A stretch of 64,000 nt of DNA, from positions 1-64,000 of the forward strand of contig CAZLCX010000003.1 of assembly GCA_964558325.1 (NCBI GenBank), read 5' to 3'. Position 1 is the first letter of the stretch, and each line of letters starts with the position of its first letter. A model generated the notes under the pieces. It searched no databases and was not told the DNA's origin. It saw only the letters and a list, made by a program, of their open reading frames with translations. Shown here in pieces: positions 23,405 to 31,965 of the stretch. A program made the translations under genes and the position numbers. The DNA is from Halonatronomonas sp964558325 (GTDB lineage Bacteria > Bacillota > Halanaerobiia > Halanaerobiales > Halarsenatibacteraceae).

Positions 23405-25471
23405 TTAATATGCCTCTTCGATATCTATATCATTATAAAAATGCTTAAAAATTGTTCTATGATTATAACCATTTTCAGCCATTCCGGCACTTGCAGTTTG
23501 ATCAAAACCAACACCATGACCCCAGCCTGCACCATATAAAATAGCTTTAATCAAATTTCCATCGGCATCAAATGATTTATTAATTATAAAATTATTACTT
23601 TTTAGTCCACCTAATCTACTTCTAATTCTATCCCCACTAAAATCAACTCTCCTGTCTTCACCTATTATTTCAAGACTCCGAACATAACCTGATGGAGTTC
23701 TTTCAGTTATTTCAATATCTTTAATCTTTCCAAGTTCATATCTATCTTTAAGATTTGATAATTGTAATTCACGAGTCCATCGATATGAATTTCTACTGGC
23801 GTAAGGAGATATACCAGAATAACTTTCTGGACTTGTAATTAAAAAGTCTCTCAGTTCTGCTGGTAAAAGCGGGAATTCATAATCACTATTTGCAATTGTA
23901 CTCACGCCCTGTAAATATGGCCTTTCTCCTCCCCAGACATCTTTGCTGGCTTCAGTATGACCTCCACTATTTGCACTAAATACAGCATCAATTATTTCAC
24001 CATCATATACTCCAACCTCTCCAGCTGTTGCTAATACAGCCTCAGTTGTCCTTGGATTTTCACTGTTAATTCCTCGATAAACTGCACAGTGGACTGTAGC
24101 ACAGAGATCATAACCATCATCTGCATGCTTTCTTCCAAGATTAAACATAGCATAACTCCTGGTAGCCAAAGCCTGAGCCCTAAGGGCTTCCTGTGGCCAG
24201 CCAGCAGGCATTTCAGCAGGAACTACAGAGATAAGATATTCCTCTAAATTTATTTGATTAATTACATTAAAATCTGTATGGCTATTTCTATTAATCTTGA
24301 TTTCTCCTCGATATTGTCTATCTTCCTGGTTAGCCCAGTAATAACCAGTTCCATACTGAACTTCATATAAAAGAATACTCCCATTCTCATCATCAGGTTT
24401 TATGATTAAATCCTCATCAAATTGAAATTCTTTAACAAGAAAACCTCTTCTTTTAATAGAAATTCTATTAGGACGCTGTTCTATTGACCATTCTCGATAT
24501 TGGTCTCCCCCCTCTAAAATTACATTACCTTCTGTATCTATAATTTTAAATTGAGAATCCACCTGAAATCTTAAATTATTAACTTTATTTATTAAACCAA
24601 CATCTACTTCAGGAGTTGACTCTCTAACATTAATTGGTATAACCTCTCTCCAGCTTGGTTCAATAACTGTTTTATCTGGATCTGATCTTAATTCAGGATA
24701 TTTATCTCGTAAAATATCAGCCCGTTCTCTGGCTAATCCTTCTTCCTCTCCAACCCTAATGCTTCTCTGCCAGTATTGAAAGGCCTGATAATAATCTCCT
24801 CTTTCTTCATAACCTTTAGCTATAACAGGTAAAAGATAGGTTAAAGATTTGTCTCTACTAAAAGCCTCTTCATAATTTCTTGCAGCTTGAACAATATCTC
24901 CTGTGCTCTCAGCAATCTGTCCAATTCCAATATAATAAGGGGTATAACTAGAATCAAAATTTATCCCTCTCTGGAATCTTTTAATAGCCCTTTCATATTC
25001 ACCTAGTTTAATAGCATTTATACCAGAAAAGTAATATAAATGATTAATAATTTCAAAATTTTTATTTTCAATTTTATCATTATAATCATTATATATAATT
25101 TCAAATTTATTTTCTGCGTCGTCATACCATCCAGCATTATAGAGAGCAATAGCATTTTCTAAAATAGATTTTAAACCGGTTTTAGAGGACTCAGCTTTCT
25201 GAAAGTTACTTAAGGCAGCTTCCTGGTCACCTTTTTCTAAATAAATAATAGCTAAATTTCTATAAATATCATATTCACTTATTTTATGATCAACTTCGTA
25301 GTTTTCATTCTTATTAAAATCATCTAATAATTTTTCCAGTCTATTGATGGCATTTTCATATTGACCGTCATAATAATATTCTATTACATCATCTATTGCA
25401 TAGCTTGAGATACTAAAAACAAGTAAAATTAAGATTATTATTGTAGTTATCAATCCAACCTTTTTAAACAC
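23405..25471 (-). CDS. TPR-SpoIID/LytB domain protein, probably secreted
   Basis: The 688-residue protein has an N-terminal signal or anchor (GLITTIIILILLVFSISSYA), TPR repeats (about 35-260), a linker, and a SpoIID domain (about 395-650) with EEYLISVVPAEMPAGWPQEALRAQA in two parts, ATVHCAVYRG, and SGGHTE, ending at YGAGWGHGVGFDQT. SpoIID enzymes are lytic transglycosylases acting on denuded glycan strands; LytB homologues are also found outside sporulation. The TPR fusion suggests a complexed envelope enzyme, and sporulation cannot be inferred from it alone. Confidence 0.88.
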   Translation of the reverse strand: MFKKVGLITTIIILILLVFSISSYAIDDVIEYYYDGQYENAINRLEKLLDDFNKNENYEVDHKISEYDIYRNLAIIYLEKGDQEAALSNFQKAESSKTGLKSILENAIALYNAGWYDDAENKFEIIYNDYNDKIENKNFEIINHLYYFSGINAIKLGEYERAIKRFQRGINFDSSYTPYYIGIGQIAESTGDIVQAARNYEEAFSRDKSLTYLLPVIAKGYEERGDYYQAFQYWQRSIRVGEEEGLARERADILRDKYPELRSDPDKTVIEPSWREVIPINVRESTPEVDVGLINKVNNLRFQVDSQFKIIDTEGNVILEGGDQYREWSIEQRPNRISIKRRGFLVKEFQFDEDLIIKPDDENGSILLYEVQYGTGYYWANQEDRQYRGEIKINRNSHTDFNVINQINLEEYLISVVPAEMPAGWPQEALRAQALATRSYAMFNLGRKHADDGYDLCATVHCAVYRGINSENPRTTEAVLATAGEVGVYDGEIIDAVFSANSGGHTEASKDVWGGERPYLQGVSTIANSDYEFPLLPAELRDFLITSPESYSGISPYASRNSYRWTRELQLSNLKDRYELGKIKDIEITERTPSGYVRSLEIIGEDRRVDFSGDRIRSRLGGLKSNNFIINKSFDADGNLIKAILYGAGWGHGVGFDQTASAGMAENGYNHRTIFKHFYNDIDIEEAY

Positions 25472-25493
25472 TAACTGAGTCCTCCTTTATTAA

Positions 25494-26807
25494 CTATAAC
25501 ATTTCGCTGGCTATTCTGGCCAACTCAGATCTTTCACCTTTTTCAAGCATAATATGTCCTGTAATATCTATTTCTCTTAAACGATAGGCTAAATATGAAA
25601 GACCATTATTTTGCTTATCTAAAAATGGATTATCAATTTGAAATGGATCACCAGTCAATACAATTTTTGAATTCTTTCCTACCCTGGTAATAATAGTTTT
25701 TACTTCATGTTTAGATAGGTTCTGAGCTTCATCAATAATTATAAATTGATCTGGAACAGACCTACCTCTGATATATGTCAATGGCTCAATCTGAATCATA
25801 TCTTTTTCAACTAATTTATTAAAGGTAATATCAGAATTCTTGTTCTGTTTTAAAATATAATCCAGATTATCAAAAATCGGCTGCATCCAGGGTTGGAGTT
25901 TATCCTCCTTAGTACCTGGCAAAAAGCCAATATCTTTACCCATTGGCACAACCGGTCTGGCAACTAAAATCCTATTATATTTCTTTTCATTTAAAACTTT
26001 CTCAAGACCAGCTGCCACTGCGAGTAAGGTTTTGCCTGTTCCTGCTTTACCAGCCAGGGTAATTAATTCAACTTCATCTCTTAATAAAAGTTCCATTGCC
26101 ATTGTCTGTTCTCTATTTAATGGTTTTATACCCAGGGCATTTCTTTTCTCATTTCTTAATTTAACTAACCTATCTTCTTCAATTATTCCCAGGGCAGATT
26201 GCCTGGAACCTTCACCAGGAGTGGTTAAATTAATAAATTCGTTAGGGTATAATTCAATCTCATTATTAAACTCTTCAATATTTAAATTGCCATTTTGATA
26301 AAATTGATCAATTTTATCACCACTAACCTCACATTGAGCAGAACCTGTATAAAGGTCTTCATCAGATAATCTATCTGCTTTATGCATTTCAGCTTTAAGC
26401 CCAAATGCATCAGCAATCAACCTTAGATTAATATCATTGGAAACAAGGATAACTTCTTTATCACTGTTTTTATTTAAATATAAAGCAGCATTAATTATTC
26501 TATTGTCCATTTTATCTAAATTAATGTTTTCAGGTAATTCTCTCTTATGGCCATTAATAACTATCTTTACAGTTCCGCCTTCTTCAAGTTTCACGCCTTC
26601 ATCGAGCCGGCCTAACTCTCTTAAATCTTCTAGTATTCTTGATGTTTCCCGGGCGTTATAGCCTAGATCAGAGGACTTATTCTTTTGGTCATCTATCTCT
26701 TCCAAAACTGCCATCGGAATAACTACATCATTATCCTCAAAAGAAAATATTGCCCTGGGATTCATTAACAAAACATTGGTATCAATAACAAATATCTTTT
26801 TCGACAT
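25494..26807 (-). CDS. PhoH-family PIN-ATPase (YlaK type)
   Basis: The protein is about 437 residues: an N-terminal PIN RNase-like domain (about 1-140; VIDTNVLL and later DNRIINAALY) and a C-terminal PhoH ATPase (about 225-437) with Walker A AGKAGTGKT and Walker B FIIIDEAQNL. PIN-PhoH proteins act as RNA helicase-nucleases in studied cases. ATG at 26807 is preferred over the one at 26822; both overlap or touch the end of the PPC gene, so translational coupling is likely. Confidence 0.88.
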   Translation of the reverse strand: MSKKIFVIDTNVLLMNPRAIFSFEDNDVVIPMAVLEEIDDQKNKSSDLGYNARETSRILEDLRELGRLDEGVKLEEGGTVKIVINGHKRELPENINLDKMDNRIINAALYLNKNSDKEVILVSNDINLRLIADAFGLKAEMHKADRLSDEDLYTGSAQCEVSGDKIDQFYQNGNLNIEEFNNEIELYPNEFINLTTPGEGSRQSALGIIEEDRLVKLRNEKRNALGIKPLNREQTMAMELLLRDEVELITLAGKAGTGKTLLAVAAGLEKVLNEKKYNRILVARPVVPMGKDIGFLPGTKEDKLQPWMQPIFDNLDYILKQNKNSDITFNKLVEKDMIQIEPLTYIRGRSVPDQFIIIDEAQNLSKHEVKTIITRVGKNSKIVLTGDPFQIDNPFLDKQNNGLSYLAYRLREIDITGHIMLEKGERSELARIASEML

Positions 26808-26809
26808 CC

Positions 26810-27262
26810 CTACACTTCCCATAAAGAGAGTGTGCTCTCAGGGTCTTCAACTCTTATCTGTGGCTCACCAATTAATTCTTGAATAATAGTCTCTGCAACA
26901 TAAATTTCTGACCCTTCAGCGAGATGACCTCCATAAGCCCTTCCTTCTGAATCAGTAACAATTATATGAGCATGGATAAAAGGCTCACCATCAAGCAGAG
27001 AAATATTACCCTGACAGTGAGCTATTTCAACCCCTGAATCTAATTCATGATAATAATATTTTTTTTCATCCTGATTAAAATATCCAATCCTGGCATTTCT
27101 CAATGCGCCCAATACTTTAACATGACCGGAGCGAATATTGGCCTCTTTAATTAAATCAGTCAATGTTTCTAATAAATATTCGCCTCTCGGTAACCTTCCC
27201 TTTAAGACCTGACCAGTTTCATAATTTTTAAAACCCTGGAATCTATCATCCTTTAATTTCAT
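26810..27262 (-). CDS. PPC domain (DUF296) protein
   Basis: The 150-residue protein matches the plant and prokaryote conserved (DUF296) fold: an N-terminal RLPRGEYLLETLTDLIK helix, the core LGALRNARIGYF, and the HAHIIVTDSEG...GGHL segment with conserved histidines. Bacterial PPC proteins form trimers of unknown function, and no AT-hook is seen here. It lies between phoH and a TPR gene with gaps of a few bases. Confidence 0.85.
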   Translation of the reverse strand: MKLKDDRFQGFKNYETGQVLKGRLPRGEYLLETLTDLIKEANIRSGHVKVLGALRNARIGYFNQDEKKYYYHELDSGVEIAHCQGNISLLDGEPFIHAHIIVTDSEGRAYGGHLAEGSEIYVAETIIQELIGEPQIRVEDPESTLSLWEV

Positions 27263-27266
27263 TGAC

Positions 27267-27986
27267 TTATTCCCCCTGAATTCTATCTAAATTATTTTCA
27301 GCTTTCTCATATTCTGGATCAATCTCAAGAGCTTTTTCAAAGGCTTCAATTGCCTCATCTTCAGCATCAGTATTTAATAAGGCAAGTCCATAATTATTAT
27401 AAATATAGGCTTCTTCTGGCTCTAGCTCAACTGCCTGTTCAAGGTATTCTACAGATTCCTCATATCTCCCTTCTTCTAATAAAAGCAATCCTAAATTATT
27501 ATAAACGTAGGGATTATCACCATATTCAATAGCTTCTAAATATGCAGATTCGGCAGCTTCAGCATCTCCTTCCGCCATATGAATCAAACCAAGAAGATTA
27601 TGATACTGAGTATCTAAAACCTCACCATCAAAATCATTTAAAATATCATAGGCTGATTCATAAGATTCTGCTTTATATAAAGCTCTACTATAATTAACGA
27701 CTGTTTTATAATTGTCTGGTCTCAATTCATAAGCGTTTTCAAAATGACTTATTGCTGTTTCTGGCTGATCAATATAATTATAACTAAGCCCGGCAAAATA
27801 ATAATTTTCCCAGTTTTCTTCTCCCTCATCAATTAAATCTGTAAACTCTGAGGCAGCCGACTCGTAATCAGCCTCATTAAAATACTCCATCGCCTGATTA
27901 AAAGTTGCTTCTTGAGCCTGTAAAGATATTCCGACTGAAAAAACAAGTAAAAGAACAAAGATCATTAGAAAATTTCTCTTTTTCAT
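27267..27986 (-). CDS. Secreted TPR-repeat protein
   Basis: The 239-residue protein has a signal peptide (KKRNFLMIFVLLLVFSVGISLQA) and about six TPR units, acidic throughout, for example YNNLGLLLLEEGRYEESVEYL. TPRs bind peptides or proteins; no catalytic part is present. It starts 3 bases after nth and ends 4 bases before the PPC gene. Together with the TPR-SpoIID protein nearby it may be an envelope scaffold, which is inference. Confidence 0.85.
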   Translation of the reverse strand: MKKRNFLMIFVLLLVFSVGISLQAQEATFNQAMEYFNEADYESAASEFTDLIDEGEENWENYYFAGLSYNYIDQPETAISHFENAYELRPDNYKTVVNYSRALYKAESYESAYDILNDFDGEVLDTQYHNLLGLIHMAEGDAEAAESAYLEAIEYGDNPYVYNNLGLLLLEEGRYEESVEYLEQAVELEPEEAYIYNNYGLALLNTDAEDEAIEAFEKALEIDPEYEKAENNLDRIQGE

Positions 27987-27989
27987 TTT

Positions 27990-28634
27990 TTAATCTCCTT
28001 TCTTTTGATAGAATTTACAGTAATCCTTAAGCCTACAAATTTCACATTTAGGACTTCTTGCTTTACATATTTCCCGACCATGAAAGATTAGCCAGTGATG
28101 CATATCAGCCCATAATTCTTTTGGAACTAATTCTTTAAGTTGTTTTTCAACCTCCTCAACTTTGTCACTATTAGCAAGACCTAACCTATTTGAAACTCTA
28201 AAAACATGAGTGTCAACTGGAAATGCAGGAGTAGAAAAAGCGCCAACTAAAACAACACTTGCTGTCTTTCTTCCGACTCCAGGTAACTTTAATAAATTAG
28301 AAAAATCTCTTGGGACTTGCCCATCAAAATCAGTCAGAATAATTCTACTGCTTTCTACAATAAACTTACTTTTATTTCTATATAAACCGATAGTCTTTAT
28401 TTTATCAGCAAGTTCTTCTGGACTTAATTTTGCAAAATCATCAGGTGTATTGTACTCTTCAAAAAGATTTTTAGTTACTTTATTGACCTGTACATCTGTT
28501 GTCTGAGCTGATAAAATTGTTGCAACAAGTAATTCAAAAGGAGAATTATGATTTAATTCTGTTTCTGGTTTAGGATACTTATCTTCTAGAATATTAATCA
28601 TAGAATCTAATTTATTGTCTGATTTCTTTGCCAT
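27990..28634 (-). CDS. nth: Endonuclease III
   Basis: This is a DNA glycosylase/AP lyase for oxidised pyrimidines. The 214 residues include the helix-hairpin-helix LPGVGRKTASVV with its catalytic lysine near 121, the catalytic Asp in VDTHVFRVSNRLG near 140, and the C-terminal [4Fe-4S] motif with Cys spacing 6-2-5 in CKARSPKCEICRLKDYC. All catalytic residues are present and the length is typical. Confidence 0.96.
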   Translation of the reverse strand: MAKKSDNKLDSMINILEDKYPKPETELNHNSPFELLVATILSAQTTDVQVNKVTKNLFEEYNTPDDFAKLSPEELADKIKTIGLYRNKSKFIVESSRIILTDFDGQVPRDFSNLLKLPGVGRKTASVVLVGAFSTPAFPVDTHVFRVSNRLGLANSDKVEEVEKQLKELVPKELWADMHHWLIFHGREICKARSPKCEICRLKDYCKFYQKKGD

Positions 28635-28737
28635 TAGTTACACCTCTTCTTAACTATTATACTATTTTAAACTGGAATTTTAAATGAAACCATGTTAATA
28701 TATTTTTAATAAAACTATTAAATGGAGGTTTTTTATC

Positions 28738-29310
28738 TTGTATAAGTTCGGCTTTGATATTGATGGCGTATTAACTGATGAAGGAAATAATGAAAATAAT
28801 ATCTGGTACAAATATTTTATAGACCATTTTGGTGAAAAGGCTAAAAAAGTTTCAAATAGCTATGATTTCAGAGAAGCATATGATCTCCCTGATACAGTTA
28901 TAGAAGATTTTCTTGCTAAAAATAAAGAAAAAATCTTCTCGTCAGTTCCTCCTTATCAGGAGGCAATTGATTTTTTAACTAAATTAAAAAATAAAGGGCA
29001 CAAGATTATTCTGATAACTGCTCGCCATGAAGATTATAGAGATATCACCCAAAACTGGTTAAATAAAAATAATATTCCCTATGACAGACTCTATCATGAT
29101 GAAGATAAAGCCCCTTTGGCTTTAAATGAAAATCTTAAATTGTTTGTAGACGATCATAAAGACAATGTTAGAGAAATTAAATCTGCTGGAATTCCAGCGC
29201 TCCTATTCACTAGAGACCATAATCTAGAAGCAGATAAAAGTGAATATACAGCTAGAGTTAATAACTGGCAGGAAATCAAAGAATATATTTATAATTATTA
29301 CCTGCGATAA
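28738..29310 (+). CDS. 5'(3')-deoxyribonucleotidase-like HAD phosphatase
   Basis: The 190-residue HAD protein has motif I FDIDGVLTDEG near 5-15, motif II ILITARHED near 90 and motif IV FVDDHKDN near 142. It matches the NT5C-type deoxyribonucleotidase/YqfW group. It starts with TTG after a good Shine-Dalgarno (ATGGAGG). It is one of few plus-strand genes, is divergent from nth and converges with the uridine kinase-like gene, overlapping it by 13 bases. The exact substrate is unknown. Confidence 0.82.
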   Translation: MYKFGFDIDGVLTDEGNNENNIWYKYFIDHFGEKAKKVSNSYDFREAYDLPDTVIEDFLAKNKEKIFSSVPPYQEAIDFLTKLKNKGHKIILITARHEDYRDITQNWLNKNNIPYDRLYHDEDKAPLALNENLKLFVDDHKDNVREIKSAGIPALLFTRDHNLEADKSEYTARVNNWQEIKEYIYNYYLR

Positions 29311-30977
29311 GAATTCCCACCAATAAATTCTCTTAGGACTGAAATTGGCGGTATTGTTAATTCAGCCATAGGAACCATTGGCTCAACTAAATCTTTTAAA
29401 CGAACAGCTTCATAGTAGGCGGGACTTGATTTATCAACTCTATCTAATAATGGAACCAGATGCTTTTTAAGCACAGCAAGTTCATAAATTAAAGCAGAAT
29501 TAAATATTACATCGGCATTTTCTTGATAGGGGAAGATATTTCTTTCTTCTCCTTTTCTAACTTTTGGCCACCATTCTATAGTTGTCTCGGCATTATTTCC
29601 TCTATATTTATGGTCCCTGACAATTCTTCTTATAAACCTGGTATCAGAGGTTGGAATCCTATTATGATAATCCATATTTAATTGGGTTAGTGCACTAACA
29701 TAAATTTTATATTTATGATTTTTAGGAATAACTTCTGTTAATTTTTCATTTAAACCATGGATACCCTCAATTAAAATAGGCTGGTCTTCTTCAATCTGCA
29801 AGTAATTGCCATTATATTCTCTCTTGCCAGTCTCAAAATTATATTCAGGCAGTTCAACTTTTTCTCCCTGTAATAGATTAATTAGATGCTCATTAAATAG
29901 TTCTATATCAATCGCTTCTAACGACTCAAAATCATAATCTCCCTTTTCATCTAAAGGAGTCTCATCTCGATTAACAAAATAATCGTCAATCGAAATATTA
30001 ACAGGTTTTAAACCAACAATTCTTAAATGGGTTGCCAGCCTGTGTGAAAAAGTAGTTTTTCCTGATGATGAAGGGCCGGCTATTAATATAACTCTTCTAG
30101 TATCTATCTCATCATAAATATTATCTGCAATCTCAGCAATATTCTTTTCGTGAATTGCCTCAGAAATTCTTATTAGTTCTTCTCCACCATCTTCTCTGAT
30201 AATATTATTTAAATCATTAACATATCCAACTCCTATTATCTCTCCCAGCCGCTCATACTCTAAAAATATATTAGCTAATTTCGGTGAATCAATAAACTCA
30301 GGAACTTTTCCTGTATTAACCTGTTGGGGAAATAACAAAACAAACCCTGGCAGAGAATAATGTAAATCAAATTTATCTAAGTATTTAGTGCTTGGTAATA
30401 ATTCATAATAAAAATAATCATAATAACCATCAAGATTATACACCTTAACCCTGTCTTTCCCGGGCTTTCCTGCTAAAATATCAATCTTATCCTGGAAACC
30501 CTGTTCTCGATAAATATCAATCAATTCATTCTTTTCTAGAAATTCTTTTTTAATTGGCAGATCATTCTCAACATATTTATTCATTCTAATTTTTATCTTT
30601 TTTAAATCATGTCTTGTCAGGGGTTTCCCTTTTAGGAGTTCACAGTAGATACCATTACTTAATGAATGTTCAATTTTCAGCCTTGATTCCGGGAATATTT
30701 CATAAACAGCCTTAGCCAGCATCATAAATAAACTTCTACGATATATTCTATTACCTAATTCTTCTCCTCTACTAATACTCTTAATTTCAATATCCTCTGT
30801 CGGCATAAAATTAAGTCTAACAAGTTCATTATTTACAACTCCAGCCACAAATCTATTATAGGGTAAATCTGTTTTTGAAAAAATTTCTCCTAGTTCCATT
30901 CCTTTGGGAAATGAATATTTCTCTCCATCTATCACCAGGTCCAGCATATTACGGTTTGCCTCCTCATTAGTTGCCAA
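29298..30977 (-). CDS. Nucleoside kinase of uridine kinase family with TGS-like N terminus
   Basis: The 559-residue protein has an N-terminal TGS-like domain (about 8-70), a threonyl-tRNA synthetase second-domain-like part (about 75-220), and a C-terminal phosphoribulokinase/uridine kinase domain (about 290-500) with Walker A GPSSSGKTT. This fusion is common in Firmicutes as a putative nucleoside kinase; the substrate is untested. It overlaps queG by 11 bases at its start and the nucleotidase by 13 at its end. Confidence 0.88.
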   Translation of the reverse strand: MATNEEANRNMLDLVIDGEKYSFPKGMELGEIFSKTDLPYNRFVAGVVNNELVRLNFMPTEDIEIKSISRGEELGNRIYRRSLFMMLAKAVYEIFPESRLKIEHSLSNGIYCELLKGKPLTRHDLKKIKIRMNKYVENDLPIKKEFLEKNELIDIYREQGFQDKIDILAGKPGKDRVKVYNLDGYYDYFYYELLPSTKYLDKFDLHYSLPGFVLLFPQQVNTGKVPEFIDSPKLANIFLEYERLGEIIGVGYVNDLNNIIREDGGEELIRISEAIHEKNIAEIADNIYDEIDTRRVILIAGPSSSGKTTFSHRLATHLRIVGLKPVNISIDDYFVNRDETPLDEKGDYDFESLEAIDIELFNEHLINLLQGEKVELPEYNFETGKREYNGNYLQIEEDQPILIEGIHGLNEKLTEVIPKNHKYKIYVSALTQLNMDYHNRIPTSDTRFIRRIVRDHKYRGNNAETTIEWWPKVRKGEERNIFPYQENADVIFNSALIYELAVLKKHLVPLLDRVDKSSPAYYEAVRLKDLVEPMVPMAELTIPPISVLREFIGGNSYRR

Positions 30978-31965
30978 TCTCTTTATTGTATTTATTTAAA
31001 TATTTCTTTATAATAGGGGAATTTGATATATTTAATTCCTGGACTTCATTACTATAATGTCTGGTTTTTATATTAATTAAATTAATCAATAAATTCCTAA
31101 CTAAAATTCTGTTTCCTCTCCAGCTAAATGCATAATTACTAAAAAGTTTCTTTTTATCAATGTAAGCTTTAATAATTTCAGCTGGATCAATTTTAGTTAT
31201 TCCAGGCCAGGTTTTTGCAGCTATTATTCTACTGTGTTGAGCATCTTTAGAATTATTATATGGGCATACCTGCTGACAGATATCACAACCCCAAAAATTA
31301 TTTCCAATTAATTTATCTTCTTTAAAACTTAAAACACCTTTTTTTTGAGTCAAATAACTTATGCATCTATCTTTATTTAAATACGGAATCCCATCTTTTA
31401 AATATAGAGCATTCCCAGGACAATATTCCTGACAGAGCTTGCAACTACTACAATTTATCTTTTTATGAAAGGTAGTATTTATATTAAACTTATAATTAAC
31501 TGCCATAAGACCAATAAAAGAATAACTCCCTATTTCTGAATTTATTAATAGAGTATTATAACCAATCCTTCCAAGTCCAGCTTCCCTGGCTATCTTTTTT
31601 TCTGGAAGACAATGATTATCAACACCTGTCCATACAACTTTAATTTCTGGATTATTTATCAGATAACTTGAAAGATATTCTAGTTTATTTTTTAATATTT
31701 TATGATAATCTATTCCCCTTGCATATTTTGATAATTTTAATTTATAATCAAGTTCACTAAATTTTGGAGGCTTAATCTCAGGATAGGGTTGTAAAAAAAC
31801 GAAAAGAGAACCGGCATTTTTTAATTGCCGGTTATATTTTCGCTTATATTGAACCAGAAGATCTTCAGATAAAATGCCAACTTTTAAACCTTCCAACTTG
31901 ACTTTTTCCAGCCAATTAGTCAATTTCATATTAATCAACCAGTTATTGAGAAGTTTCAAGTTCAC
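30967..31965 (-). CDS. queG: Epoxyqueuosine reductase QueG-like
   Basis: QueG converts epoxyqueuosine to queuosine in tRNA using cobalamin and two [4Fe-4S] clusters. The 332-residue protein has the cluster motifs CSSCKLCQEYCPG near 169-181 and CDICQQVCPYN near 226-236, and REAGLGRIGYNTL before them. The N-terminal part is shorter and more divergent than usual. The start is uncertain: GTG at 31965 has GGAAGA upstream, ATG at 31929 has no clear site. It overlaps the UPF0182 gene by 23 bases. Confidence 0.85.
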   Translation of the reverse strand: MNLKLLNNWLINMKLTNWLEKVKLEGLKVGILSEDLLVQYKRKYNRQLKNAGSLFVFLQPYPEIKPPKFSELDYKLKLSKYARGIDYHKILKNKLEYLSSYLINNPEIKVVWTGVDNHCLPEKKIAREAGLGRIGYNTLLINSEIGSYSFIGLMAVNYKFNINTTFHKKINCSSCKLCQEYCPGNALYLKDGIPYLNKDRCISYLTQKKGVLSFKEDKLIGNNFWGCDICQQVCPYNNSKDAQHSRIIAAKTWPGITKIDPAEIIKAYIDKKKLFSNYAFSWRGNRILVRNLLINLINIKTRHYSNEVQELNISNSPIIKKYLNKYNKEIGN